In this document: piece by piece, positions 1 to 7,811 of the stretch
Layout of the letters: the number at the start of each line of letters is the position of its first letter
How positions within the stretch are numbered: position 1 is the stretch's first letter
From: Vulcanimicrobiota bacterium
Lineage (GTDB): Bacteria > Vulcanimicrobiota > Vulcanimicrobiia > Vulcanimicrobiales > Vulcanimicrobiaceae
Reading direction: 5' to 3'
Assembly (NCBI GenBank): GCA_019233415.1
Contig: JAFAMK010000057.1
Coordinates: 1 to 14,568 of the forward strand
DNA: 14,568 bases
Made by a program: the position numbers and the translations under genes
Notes under the pieces: generated by a model
Told to the model about the DNA's origin: nothing
Seen by the model: the letters and a program-made list of their open reading frames with translations, nothing else
Database searches by the model: none

Positions 1-134
1 AGAAGGTCGCGCAGCCCGGTCCGACCTCGCCGCCGCTCGACCCCGGCTACAACGCCGCGCCCGGCTACGACCAAGTGACCGGGATCGGCGTTCCCTTCGC
101 CCGCGCGCTGATCAAGGCGGTGACGCACCAATGA
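1..134 (+). CDS. S53 (sedolisin-family) serine peptidase, C-terminal tail only
   Basis: Only the last 43 codons lie in the window, read from base 3 to the TGA at 132-134. The tail contains Pro-Gly-Tyr-Asp, then Val-Thr-Gly-Ile-Gly-Val-Pro, close to the (A/G)-P-G-Y/W-D...TG.G pattern that ends sedolisin/kumamolisin peptidases. In that family this Gly-x-Asp loop supplies ligands to the structural calcium. The family consists of secreted, acid-active serine-carboxyl peptidases made with a removable propeptide. The catalytic Ser-Glu-Asp residues would lie upstream, so activity cannot be judged. The stop overlaps the next start as ATGA, so this gene is probably co-transcribed with the three lipoprotein genes after it. 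The family call rests on a short motif only. Confidence 0.6.
   Translation, partial: KVAQPGPTSPPLDPGYNAAPGYDQVTGIGVPFARALIKAVTHQ
114..123 (+). promoter_or_regulatory. Ribosome binding site for the 698-residue lipoprotein gene
   Basis: AAGGCGGTGA matches the anti-Shine-Dalgarno complement AAGGAGGTGA at nine of ten bases and sits 7 bases before the ATG at 131. It lies inside the last codons of the S53 peptidase gene, which fits translational coupling. It supports the ATG at 131 as the start. Confidence 0.7.
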
Positions 135-2227
135 CGACTCGTCTCTCCATTGCGGGCGGCGCCGCGTGCGCGGCGCTCGCGCTCGCCGCATGCGGCGGCG
201 GTGGTGGCAGCAGTGCCGCGCCGCCGGTCGTGCAGTCGACTGCGACGCCGACCCCGACGCCGGTGCCCACCGCGGCGCCGACCAACGCGCCGCTCACGCA
301 GTCGTTCCAGATCATCGTTCCGCCGGCCGGCACGAGCGGATCGGCGCGCCTGCGCCGCCCGCGCTACGTCTCGCCGAACACCGGGTCGATTCGGATCGCG
401 ATGCAGAGCGTGAACGGCCAGACGGTCGCGCTCGCGCCGACCGTCGCGAAGCTTGCCGCCGGCGCCGCCGGCTGCAGCACCGACGGCAAAGGCAATCTCG
501 TCTGCACGGTGAGCGCGCTCGCCGCGGTCGGCACCGATGTGTATGCGATCACGACGTACGCGTCGCCTGACGGGAGCGGTTCGCCGCTCGCGTCGACGAC
601 CGTCGCCGCAGCCGTCACCACGAGCGGCGGCACGAGCACGCTTCCGCTCTCGCTCGGCGGTGTCGCCGCGTCGCTGGCGTTCTCGCCGGCGGTGTTGCCC
701 CTCGTCGCCGACGGCGGCATTCACCGCTTCGCGCTGACGGTCGGGGTGGCCGACGCGTCCGGCGCAACGATCGTCGGTGCCGGCGCCTACCAGTCGCCGG
801 TCTCGCTGCAGATCGTCAACGATCCGACGCACGCGCTCTCGCTCTCGACCGCGAACGTCTCGCAGCCGGGACAAGTAGTCACGGTCACCTTCGACGCGAG
901 CAAAGGGCTCGCGAACGGCGGGATTCAGGCGCTGACGAGCGGCGTCGCGCCGATCACCCTCGCGGCCGCGCCGCTGAACGTCGCGCCGAGCCCGGTGCTC
1001 GCGTACGACGACGCGAGCGGCGGCGTTCCGGTGACGCTGACGCAAGCCGGCTTCAGCGGCAGCTTCACGGCGAGCGTCGCGAACGCGCAGGATGCGAGCG
1101 TCTCGGTCGCCGGCGGCCCGCTCGGAAGCGGGAGCGGCGTCGCGACGGTCGTTCCGAAGACGACCTTCGACGTCACGACGCTGCACGTCGCGAACGGCAG
1201 CTACGGCTACGACGTTCCGCTCACGATCGTGCCGCACAACGGCACGTACGCCGCGTTCGGCAACGCGCACACGCTCGGGACGCCGATCGGCCTGGTCGAA
1301 GGGCCTGACGGAAAGCTGTGGACCGGCGACGCGCAGAACGGGACGATCGTCTCGTTCGATCCCGCCACCGGGAACTACAACGCAACGGTCGTCGACACGA
1401 ACAACAACGGCCCGCAAGGGATCGCGTTCGACGCGTCCGGCAATATCTGGTTCGCCGACAACAACGCGGTCGGCAAGCTCGTCCCGTCGACCGGCGCGGT
1501 GACGACGTACAAGACGGGGCTCGGCACGAGCGCGCACGTCAACACGATCGCCGCGGACATTTCCAAGACGACGATGTGGTTCTACGACCGCGCGACCAAC
1601 AATCCGCCGATCAGCGTGAACAAGCCGAGCTTCATCGGCAAGGTCAACACGGCGAGCGGTGCGATCACCGAGTACCCGTCGGGCACCGCGGGGCCGCTGC
1701 TGACGCCGCCGGCGATCATCGTTGGCCCGGACGCCGCGGTCTGGATCGCCGACGGGGTGAACGGCGCGCTCGGGCGCATCGATCCGTCGAGCGGCGCGTT
1801 CACCGAATATCCGGTCAGCACGCCGCAGTATCCCTCGCAAGAGCCGCAGGTGCTGGTGAACGGACCCGACGGCAACCTGTGGTTCGCATCGCTCGCGCCG
1901 GCGACGGGAGTCGCGGTGCTCGGGGCGATCGCGCCGAGCGTGAAGCAGATCGCGCTCTACCCGGCGCCGAGCGGCGGGCTCTTCCTCGCGATGACGGTCG
2001 GCGCCGACCACAACATCTGGTACACGATCGACCCGGGTTCCGGATTCTTCTCCTCCTCGCAATCGACGTTCGGCGTGATCAACACGACCTCGCACGCGAG
2101 CTATCAGTACCCCGCCGGCGTGCTGCCGGAGTTCGCGGTCCCGGCCGGCGCCGTCGACCGCGGCGACCGCACCCTGTGGATCCTCGACAACGCGTTCGGC
2201 CAGATCGGAAAGGTGACGTTCCGGTGA
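131..2227 (+). CDS. Lipoprotein with C-terminal streptogramin-lyase-like beta-propeller
   Basis: This 698-residue protein begins with a lipoprotein signal peptide whose lipobox is L18-A-A-C21. A Gly run and a Thr-Pro-rich linker follow (about residues 36-57). The start overlaps the previous stop as ATGA and has an AAGGCGGTGA ribosome site 7 bases upstream. Residues about 60-370 are beta-rich, with an RRPRYVSP motif near residue 75 and two cysteines. Residues about 375-698 carry six or seven repeats of the form G-P-D/A-x-G-x-(L/I/V)-W-(F/I), typical of Vgb-type and related propellers. I see no clear equivalent of the His/Glu/His catalytic set of virginiamycin B lyase, so a binding or structural role at the envelope is likelier than antibiotic inactivation. 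The substrate is unknown. An exported-protein operon is the natural context. Confidence 0.85.
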   Translation: MTTRLSIAGGAACAALALAACGGGGGSSAAPPVVQSTATPTPTPVPTAAPTNAPLTQSFQIIVPPAGTSGSARLRRPRYVSPNTGSIRIAMQSVNGQTVALAPTVAKLAAGAAGCSTDGKGNLVCTVSALAAVGTDVYAITTYASPDGSGSPLASTTVAAAVTTSGGTSTLPLSLGGVAASLAFSPAVLPLVADGGIHRFALTVGVADASGATIVGAGAYQSPVSLQIVNDPTHALSLSTANVSQPGQVVTVTFDASKGLANGGIQALTSGVAPITLAAAPLNVAPSPVLAYDDASGGVPVTLTQAGFSGSFTASVANAQDASVSVAGGPLGSGSGVATVVPKTTFDVTTLHVANGSYGYDVPLTIVPHNGTYAAFGNAHTLGTPIGLVEGPDGKLWTGDAQNGTIVSFDPATGNYNATVVDTNNNGPQGIAFDASGNIWFADNNAVGKLVPSTGAVTTYKTGLGTSAHVNTIAADISKTTMWFYDRATNNPPISVNKPSFIGKVNTASGAITEYPSGTAGPLLTPPAIIVGPDAAVWIADGVNGALGRIDPSSGAFTEYPVSTPQYPSQEPQVLVNGPDGNLWFASLAPATGVAVLGAIAPSVKQIALYPAPSGGLFLAMTVGADHNIWYTIDPGSGFFSSSQSTFGVINTTSHASYQYPAGVLPEFAVPAGAVDRGDRTLWILDNAFGQIGKVTFR

Positions 2228-2697
2228 AGCGATCGACCCTCTGCAGCGCGCTCGTCTGCGCGGCGGCACTCGCCGCGTGCGGCGGTGGCGGCTCCTCGAC
2301 GCCGTCGTCGTCGCTCGTCGTGACGATCACGCCGACGCCGACACCAACCACAGTCGCCACGGCAACACCGACGGCGACGCCGACGCCAACACCAACGGCG
2401 ACACCGGCTCCGCCGCTCGCATCGCCTGCGTCGGTCGCGTTCGCGTCGAACGCCGCGACGATGCTCTCGGTCACCGAGAGCGGCTACACCGGAACGTTCC
2501 ACGAGAGCGACACCTGCACGCCGCTGACCGGTGCGATCGCGACGGTCAGCGCGGCGGGTTCGCCGCCGGCGGGGAGCGCGACGTACAGCGTCGCACCGGT
2601 CGGTCCGGGGACGTGCCAAATCACCGTCGCCGACGGCACGGGGCGCACGACCACCGTCCCGGTGACCGTCTCGACCGCCGCCGTCACGGTGCAGTAG
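2224..2697 (+). CDS. Small lipoprotein: TP-repeat linker plus one Ig-like module
   Basis: This 157-residue protein starts at a GTG that overlaps the preceding stop (GTGA), with AGGTGA 7 bases upstream. The signal peptide ends in the lipobox L16-A-A-C19, followed by a Gly/Ser stretch. A long Thr-Pro/Ala-Thr linker runs from about residue 36 to 64. The rest is one compact beta-rich module of about 90 residues with two cysteines (in DTC and GTC contexts) that could form a disulfide. It begins with a pattern like S-V-T-E-S-G-Y-T-G-T-F, which also occurs near residue 300 of the upstream lipoprotein, so the module is shared. The Ig-like label is inferred from beta-strand spacing only. No enzymatic motif is visible; a role as a surface adhesin, spacer or binding protein is possible but unproven. 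Confidence 0.85.
   Translation: MKRSTLCSALVCAAALAACGGGGSSTPSSSLVVTITPTPTPTTVATATPTATPTPTPTATPAPPLASPASVAFASNAATMLSVTESGYTGTFHESDTCTPLTGAIATVSAAGSPPAGSATYSVAPVGPGTCQITVADGTGRTTTVPVTVSTAAVTVQ
2329..2414 (+). repeat. Thr-Pro codon repeat encoding the lipoprotein linker
   Basis: Degenerate tandem ACG/ACA-CCG/CCA codons encode a Thr-Pro, Ala-Thr-Pro linker between the lipid anchor and the folded module. The same kind of repeat, shorter, lies at about 239-300 in the gene before it. Such stretches usually span the periplasm or cell-surface layer and can vary in length between strains by slippage. Confidence 0.7.
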
Positions 2698-2701
2698 GAG
2701 G
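2696..2701 (+). promoter_or_regulatory. Shine-Dalgarno site that decides the start of the NHL-like lipoprotein gene
   Basis: AGGAGG partly overlaps the TAG stop of the previous gene and includes the first base of the GTG at 2701. It therefore cannot serve that codon, but it is ideally placed 5 bases before the GTG at 2707. Confidence 0.75.
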
Positions 2702-2706
2702 TGCAC

Positions 2707-4353
2707 GTGCACACGCTTCGGCTCGGCGCGGCGCTCGCGCTCGCCCTCACGACCGCGTGCTCGTCGTCGCACGGCGCGACGACGCTGCCGCTCACCCCGA
2801 CCGCGCCGACCAGCGGCGGCGGAAACCCCGTCACCGGCACGCAGGCGTCGCTGCGCATCACCGTGCCGCGCGCCGGAACGGCGACGTCGAGCACGACGCG
2901 GCGGCCGCGCTACGTCTCACCGTCGAGCGCGAAGCTGCTCGTCGCGGTGAACGGCGGCACGACGACCACGTACGGCCTCACGCCCAGCACACCCGGCTGC
3001 ACCGTGCAGGTCACGACGCTGCTCTGCACGTTCGCGATCCCGGCACCCTCCGGTCCGGACACGCTCGCGATGAGCCTGACCGACGGCGCGGGCAACGTGC
3101 TCTCGCGCAACGTCGTCACGGCGACGCTCGCGCCCGGCGTCGCAACGCCCGTCGCGGTGACGCTCGCCGGCGTTCCGACGTCCGTTGCGGTCGTGCCGGG
3201 CGCGAACGCGACGGTCGACGGCACGAAGGCGCCGTACCACGTCGCCGGCCTGTTCGCGCAACCGGTCGAAATCGAGCCGCTCGACGCCGACGGCAACGTC
3301 ATCATCGGCCCGGGCGCGCCGACGATCACCGGCGCGACGATCTCGGCGGGCAGCGCCTACGCGGCGATCGCGTCGGCGCAGACGACCGATCCGAACGCGT
3401 ACGTCCTGCGCGCGGTCGACGGCAGCGCCGGCGGCCACACCGTGACGGTCAGCGCAACGGCGCAAGGCGTGCCGCTCGCCGACGGGACGACCTCGGCCCC
3501 GATCAGCGCGACGACCGACTTCGCCTACACGCCGGCGATCGCGGTCGCGAACGGCCTGGTCGTCAACGTGTTCAGCCTCGAGTCGCAGAAGATCGTCGCG
3601 CAGTTCCGGTCGTGCGTCTGCGCCGGCCTGACGTTCACCCGCGACCTGAAGGTCGACTCGAAGGGCCAGCTGTACGCGCTGACGCTCTCGTTCCTCGGGC
3701 TCAGCCAGACCGGGATCGTCAACGTCTTCGCACCCGGCGCGACCGCGGCCGGCTCCGCGATCACGAGCGGCGTGCACGTCGCGGCGGCGCTCGCGCTCGA
3801 CAAGAACGACAACTTGTACGTCGTGAACGGCAGCGGCTTCCGCCAGCCGCCGCCCTCGCTCTCGAAGTACGCGCGGGGCACGACGACGCCGGCCTTCACG
3901 ATCTCCGGGAGCGCCGCGCAAATCAGCCAGCCAGCCGGGCTCGCGGTCGACGCGAGCGGCAACATCTATCTCTCGGAAGAGAACGGTTCGATCAACGTCT
4001 ACGCGCCGGGGACGACGGTGCCCGCGCAGGTGCTGAGCGATCCGTCGCTCACGCAGCCGGGTTCGATAGCGCTCGACGCGGCCGGCGGGCTCTACGTCGC
4101 CGACGCGGCGAACGAGGACATCGCGTACTTCGCACCGGGATCGAGCACGCTGACCTCGACGCTGTCCGACCCGTCGTTCAGCAACTGGAACGGGAACTCG
4201 TATCTGATGGTCGACGGCGGCGGCAACCTGTGGTCGTCGGTCGCCGCGAGCCCCGGCGAGGTCGAAGAGATCGGCGCCGCCGGCCTGCCGAACACGGTCT
4301 CGGTGGTGAACGTCATCAGCGGCGTCGCCGGGCCGATGGCCATCATCCCGTAG
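2707..4353 (+). CDS. Lipoprotein with NHL-like beta-propeller
   Basis: I chose the GTG at 2707 because AGGAGG (2696-2701) lies 5 bases before it. An earlier in-frame GTG at 2701 overlaps that ribosome site. The 548-residue protein has a short signal peptide ending in Thr-Thr-Ala-Cys18, a slightly weak lipobox. An RRPRYVSP motif and a cysteine pair lie in the N-terminal 120 residues, as in the 698-residue lipoprotein. Residues about 275-548 hold repeats such as L-D-A-S-G-N-I-Y and L-D-A-A-G-G-L-Y-V-A-D alternating with V-Y/F-A-P-G, which are NHL/SMP-30-like propeller blades. No catalytic motif is evident. It probably sits on the outer membrane and binds a protein, glycan or other ligand. It is the last gene of the plus-strand operon and ends 3 bases from a convergent gene. 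Confidence 0.85.
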   Translation: MHTLRLGAALALALTTACSSSHGATTLPLTPTAPTSGGGNPVTGTQASLRITVPRAGTATSSTTRRPRYVSPSSAKLLVAVNGGTTTTYGLTPSTPGCTVQVTTLLCTFAIPAPSGPDTLAMSLTDGAGNVLSRNVVTATLAPGVATPVAVTLAGVPTSVAVVPGANATVDGTKAPYHVAGLFAQPVEIEPLDADGNVIIGPGAPTITGATISAGSAYAAIASAQTTDPNAYVLRAVDGSAGGHTVTVSATAQGVPLADGTTSAPISATTDFAYTPAIAVANGLVVNVFSLESQKIVAQFRSCVCAGLTFTRDLKVDSKGQLYALTLSFLGLSQTGIVNVFAPGATAAGSAITSGVHVAAALALDKNDNLYVVNGSGFRQPPPSLSKYARGTTTPAFTISGSAAQISQPAGLAVDASGNIYLSEENGSINVYAPGTTVPAQVLSDPSLTQPGSIALDAAGGLYVADAANEDIAYFAPGSSTLTSTLSDPSFSNWNGNSYLMVDGGGNLWSSVAASPGEVEEIGAAGLPNTVSVVNVISGVAGPMAIIP

Positions 4354-4356
4354 CGC

Positions 4357-4968
4357 TCAGGTCGGGCGAAACATCGGGGCGGCCGCGAAGCGCTCCTTGA
4401 GAAAGCGGCCGTTCGCGAGCAGCGACTGGGCGTCGTCGGCGACGGCGTCCTGCGCGATCTCCTTCATCTTGCCGGCCAGGACCGTGAGCTGCTCGACGAC
4501 GATCTGGCGCGCGGTCTTGCCGTCGGAGATCACCGCGGTGTTGCGGTAGGCGGCCGGCACGGTCAGGTAGGCGTTGAGCGTGTCGGGCAGATAGCGTGTC
4601 GCGGTGGAGCGGACGTCGGCGAACGTGGCGTCCGCGACGCCGTGCGCGGCGAGCCGCGGGAGCACGTCGGCGACCGCGGCCGCGATCTCGCCGACGAGGT
4701 TCGCAATGTCGGGTGGAAGCCGCTTGCGCGCCTCGTCGGCGAGCTTCGTGACGCCGTCGATCGCGTCGTGCACGCTCATCTCGCTGCTCAGGTGCGTCTC
4801 CAGCGCGCCGCTGTCGCGCACGACCAGCGCGCCGATCCCGTAGCTCCCCGCGACGATCACGTACCAGAACTCGTGAATCAATCCGGTGAAGTATGCACCG
4901 AGCGCGACGATGCCCAGGGCGCTGCCGGCGATGTTGCGGTTGCTGTAGACCCAGAGCGGGAGCCTCAC
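4357..4968 (-). CDS. XpaC-like membrane protein (TelA partner)
   Basis: This is the last gene of the minus-strand operon. The open frame extends further upstream, but the GTG at 4968 overlaps the stop of the VWA gene as GTGA. The protein from there (203 residues) begins sensibly, with two hydrophobic segments at about residues 12-31 and 34-50. The remainder is helical and amphipathic. It includes R125-Y-L-P-D-T-L, resembling the (Y/F)LP-(T/D)-TL-x-x-(L/Y)-x-x-Y signature of XpaC-like proteins. XpaC (named for 5-bromo-4-chloroindolyl phosphate hydrolysis) is commonly encoded next to TelA; its biochemical activity is not established. The TelA neighbour two genes upstream supports the call. A membrane-anchored partner of TelA and the VWA protein is the likely role. 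Confidence 0.65.
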   Translation of the reverse strand: MRLPLWVYSNRNIAGSALGIVALGAYFTGLIHEFWYVIVAGSYGIGALVVRDSGALETHLSSEMSVHDAIDGVTKLADEARKRLPPDIANLVGEIAAAVADVLPRLAAHGVADATFADVRSTATRYLPDTLNAYLTVPAAYRNTAVISDGKTARQIVVEQLTVLAGKMKEIAQDAVADDAQSLLANGRFLKERFAAAPMFRPT

Positions 4969-6557
4969 TGGTAGCCTCGGATCTCCTTGAAGATCTCGGC
5001 CAGCGACTCCGAGCGCGCGTCGAACTCGCGCCCACCGGTCAAATCTGCGATACGCTTCAGCTCCGCGGGGCTCGCCTCGCCGATGAAGATCGGGAAGATG
5101 TGGATCTGCCGCCCGTACGCCGGGAGCGCCTGCCACTTGCGCGCGAACGCGTCGTAGTCGTCGCCGTGGTTGTTCTCGCCGTCGGTCATCAGCACGATCG
5201 ACGCGTAGCGGCCGGCGTCCGCCGGCTCATCGCGCACCGCTTCGTCGAGCGCGGTTTCGAGCGCGCCGAAGATCGCTGTCCCGCCGTTCGGCTGCAGCGA
5301 GTCGGCAAGTTGAATCACCTGCTGGTAGACCGCCTGGTCGTCGGGGCGGCTCATCTCGAACGTCTTGTCGATCTCGACGCTCTCGCTGAACGTCATGATC
5401 GTGATCTTCTCGCGGTTGTCGAAGCGTGCGAACTTGCCGGTCAGCGAGTTGTCGGCGCCGGCCAAGACGTAGAGCGCGTCACGCACGCGCTGGATGCGGC
5501 TCTTCCCGGTCCCGTCCTCGTTCTCCATCGAACCGGTCTTGTCGAGGACGTAGAACGAGTGCGCCGGGACGCGGTCCTGGTTGAGGAAGCGCAGCAGCAG
5601 TTGCTGGACCGCGCCGGCCGAGGCGGGGAACGCGGTCTCCTGCAACACCGCCGGATACGCAGCAGCTGCGACCGACGTGACCGACTTGTCGATGGGGCGG
5701 CGGAACGTCGTCTCGGCGATCTTCTTCTGGACGTCGGGACTCTTCAGGTACGCGACGATCTTGTCGTACGCGTCGCGCTTCGACGCGTCGAGCAGGTCGA
5801 TCGGGTAGTCGGCGGTGATGACGCCGTCGGCCGGATAGACGCGGTCGAGCTTCTCGCGCAGGTTCGGGTTCGCGTTGAGCGACTCGATGCTCGCCTCGTA
5901 GGTGATGATCCCGTCGGCATTGTCCTGCGCGGCAAGGTACGCGTCGCTGAGCCAGCCACTGCTCCCTGAAATGATCTTCTGGCCGCGGTAGAACGCCGCG
6001 ATCGCCTGGCGGTTCACCTCGCTCGGGCGGAGCGCGTCGCCGGTTCCGGCGAGCGCGGTCGACACGCTGAGCACCGCCGAGAAGCCGGAGTTCGAGGTGG
6101 TCGGGTTCGTCATCGCGTAGCGGAAGCGTCCCGCCGCGACCGCGTTCTGCACGTCGCGCCAGGTGACGCGCTTTCCGCCTGCCCAGCCGAGGCGCTGCGC
6201 GACCGAGTGCTTCACGCCGAGGATCACCGGCGAGAGCATGATGCGCTCGCGCGCGTGGACCGACGCGCCGACGCTGCTCAGCGCAAGGTACTTGTCCTGC
6301 GCGAACCAGGCCGCGTCGTGGTGCTCGCCGCCGACGAGCCGGTCGATCCCGGCGATCGTGCCGACGTAGCTCATCGCGACGTGGATGCCGGTCGCCTTCT
6401 CCGCGTCGGCGAGGATCGGCTCGACGTCCTTCAGCTCGGAGCCGGCGATGACGTCGAGCGTCGCGGCCGGCGCGGCGTGCGAGCCGCCGCCCCCGCCGCA
6501 GCCGGCGAGCGCGAGCAGCGCGGCGAGCGCGGGAATCGCGGCGAGACGTGTGCGCAC
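4965..6557 (-). CDS. Solute-binding domain fused to a von Willebrand A domain, lipoprotein
   Basis: The GTG at 6557, one base after the TelA stop, gives a 530-residue lipoprotein with signal peptide and lipobox L17-A-G-C20. An ATG at 6590 would add 11 residues and overlap TelA by 32 bases; neither start has a good ribosome site. Residues about 30-310 resemble a type 2 periplasmic binding protein, with T-N-P-T-T-S-N-S-G-F near 150-159. Residues about 330-525 are a VWA domain. Its metal site reads D339-K-T341-G-S343 (Thr replaces the usual first Ser of DxSxS), with G-G-T427 and T-D459-G. VWA domains bind protein partners through a coordinated divalent metal. The fused form suggests that ligand capture is coupled to protein assembly at the envelope. 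No transporter permease is encoded nearby. Confidence 0.85.
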   Translation of the reverse strand: MRTRLAAIPALAALLALAGCGGGGGSHAAPAATLDVIAGSELKDVEPILADAEKATGIHVAMSYVGTIAGIDRLVGGEHHDAAWFAQDKYLALSSVGASVHARERIMLSPVILGVKHSVAQRLGWAGGKRVTWRDVQNAVAAGRFRYAMTNPTTSNSGFSAVLSVSTALAGTGDALRPSEVNRQAIAAFYRGQKIISGSSGWLSDAYLAAQDNADGIITYEASIESLNANPNLREKLDRVYPADGVITADYPIDLLDASKRDAYDKIVAYLKSPDVQKKIAETTFRRPIDKSVTSVAAAAYPAVLQETAFPASAGAVQQLLLRFLNQDRVPAHSFYVLDKTGSMENEDGTGKSRIQRVRDALYVLAGADNSLTGKFARFDNREKITIMTFSESVEIDKTFEMSRPDDQAVYQQVIQLADSLQPNGGTAIFGALETALDEAVRDEPADAGRYASIVLMTDGENNHGDDYDAFARKWQALPAYGRQIHIFPIFIGEASPAELKRIADLTGGREFDARSESLAEIFKEIRGYQ

Positions 6558-6558
6558 G

Positions 6559-7794
6559 CTAGACGATCCGCGCCGGCGCGGGCGCGCCATCGGACGGTGC
6601 CGCGAGCTGATCCAATTCCGGCGGCCCGTCGCGGTGCTCCGCGATGTAGCGCTTCGACTCGTCGATCATCGGCTGCAGCGCGGCGACGGTCTGCTGGAAC
6701 GAGACCAGCGCCTTCTCCTTGTACGCCGAGACGCCGTCGATCGCGGCCTTCGTGTCGGCGAAGGCCTGCTTCAGCACGTCGACGTTCACCGTTGCGCTCG
6801 ACGCCTGCTCGAAGACGCGCTCGGTGTTCTGCTTGAGCATCGCGGCGGTGTCGGCGATGATCTTGTCGGTCGTTTGGTTCAGCGCCTGAATCTGGTCGAG
6901 GACGAGCTTCTCGTTGGTCAGCGCCTGCGCGACGATGATCGCGGTACGCAGGGCCGAGACGGTCGTCGTCGTCGCGCGGTCGATCCCCTTGATCAGCTCG
7001 TCGTTGTTCTTGCGGATCAGGTCCAGCGCGAGGTAGCCCTGCACGTTGACGGCCTGCTGCGTCGCGATGTCCTGCTGCTTCTGGCGCGCGTAGAAGAGCA
7101 CGTCTTCCTTGAGAATCTTCGCGCGCTCGGGGTCGGTGACGCTCGCGATCTGGGCCTCGACCGCGTCGGCGACCTTCTTCGCGAGGTACGCGTACTGCTC
7201 GAGCGTCCCCATCAGGTTCCACTGGTTCTCGCGCTCTTGGTCGAGGTCGGCGTCGTCGCGCATCAGCTGGTCGCGCGAGGCGTAGAGCCCCTCGATGATC
7301 GCGTTGAGCTGGTGCTGCGAGGACTCGTACGAGCGGAAGTAGTCGACGATCTTCGATCCGAACGGGATCAGCCCGAGCAGCTTGTGCGGCGCGAGCAGAT
7401 CGCCCTGTGACGCGGGATCGAGTCGCTCGACGACGCCGCGCAGCGCGACGAGCTGCTTCGCGACGTCGGAGCTGCCGTCGAAGATGCCGGCGCTCATCGC
7501 GCGCACCGGGCGCTGCAGCAGCCGGTTCGACAGCGACGCCGAGCGCTGAATCTCGCGGTCGCCCATGGCGGAGATCGCCGAGACGCGCGTCTTGAAGTCG
7601 TCGGAATGGACGGGCAAGCCGATCAAGTCGTGCGCGAACTGCACGACTTGCCCGTCGAGCTTCGCCGTTTCGTCGGGCGTCAGCTTCACCATACCGGCCG
7701 CGGTCTGCGGCGTCACCGCCGGGACCGGCGGCGGCGGCGTGAGCGGCGGGAGCGGCTGCGGCGCCGCGGCGGCGGGCACGGACGAATCGCTCAC
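6559..7794 (-). CDS. telA: TelA family protein (toxic anion resistance)
   Basis: This 411-residue protein is about the usual TelA length. After a Pro/Ala-rich N-terminal tail (residues 1-32), residues about 38-390 follow the family layout. They include A-M-G-D-R-E-I followed by S-L-S-N-R-L-L, then L-D-P, then I-V-D-Y-F and S-S-Q-H-Q-L, with long helices and coiled-coil character to the end. Lys, Asp and Gln dominate the charged helices, and no signal peptide or membrane segment is present, so it is cytoplasmic or peripheral. TelA was named for tellurite resistance and is found in ter-type stress loci; its molecular activity is unknown. The start is GTG with a strong AAGGAGG site 5 bases upstream. 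It lies between two binding-protein genes, and its stop is one base from the next start, so it should be co-translated with the VWA fusion. Confidence 0.88.
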   Translation of the reverse strand: MSDSSVPAAAAPQPLPPLTPPPPVPAVTPQTAAGMVKLTPDETAKLDGQVVQFAHDLIGLPVHSDDFKTRVSAISAMGDREIQRSASLSNRLLQRPVRAMSAGIFDGSSDVAKQLVALRGVVERLDPASQGDLLAPHKLLGLIPFGSKIVDYFRSYESSQHQLNAIIEGLYASRDQLMRDDADLDQERENQWNLMGTLEQYAYLAKKVADAVEAQIASVTDPERAKILKEDVLFYARQKQQDIATQQAVNVQGYLALDLIRKNNDELIKGIDRATTTTVSALRTAIIVAQALTNEKLVLDQIQALNQTTDKIIADTAAMLKQNTERVFEQASSATVNVDVLKQAFADTKAAIDGVSAYKEKALVSFQQTVAALQPMIDESKRYIAEHRDGPPELDQLAAPSDGAPAPARIV

Positions 7795-7799
7795 GAGAA

Positions 7800-7806
7800 C
7801 CTCCTT
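7800..7806 (-). promoter_or_regulatory. Shine-Dalgarno site of the TelA gene
   Basis: On the minus strand AAGGAGG ends 5 bases before the GTG at 7794. It fills most of the 17-base gap after the upstream binding-protein gene. It is the strongest ribosome site of the operon, hinting that TelA is the most highly translated member. Confidence 0.7.
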
Positions 7807-7811
7807 ACGTT

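Noticed and set aside
65..2269. 734-residue open frame antisense to the first lipoprotein gene
   Set aside because: Arg-rich, low-complexity translation typical of the shadow of a GC-rich gene; the sense strand has a lipobox, linker and propeller repeats.
2277..4400. 707-residue plus-strand frame across the second and third lipoprotein genes
   Set aside because: Arg/His/Asp-rich shadow in the wrong frame, overlapping two genes with clear signal peptides.
4893..5969. 358-residue plus-strand frame opposite the VWA fusion
   Set aside because: Shadow of a well-supported minus-strand gene; no recognisable domain or ribosome site.
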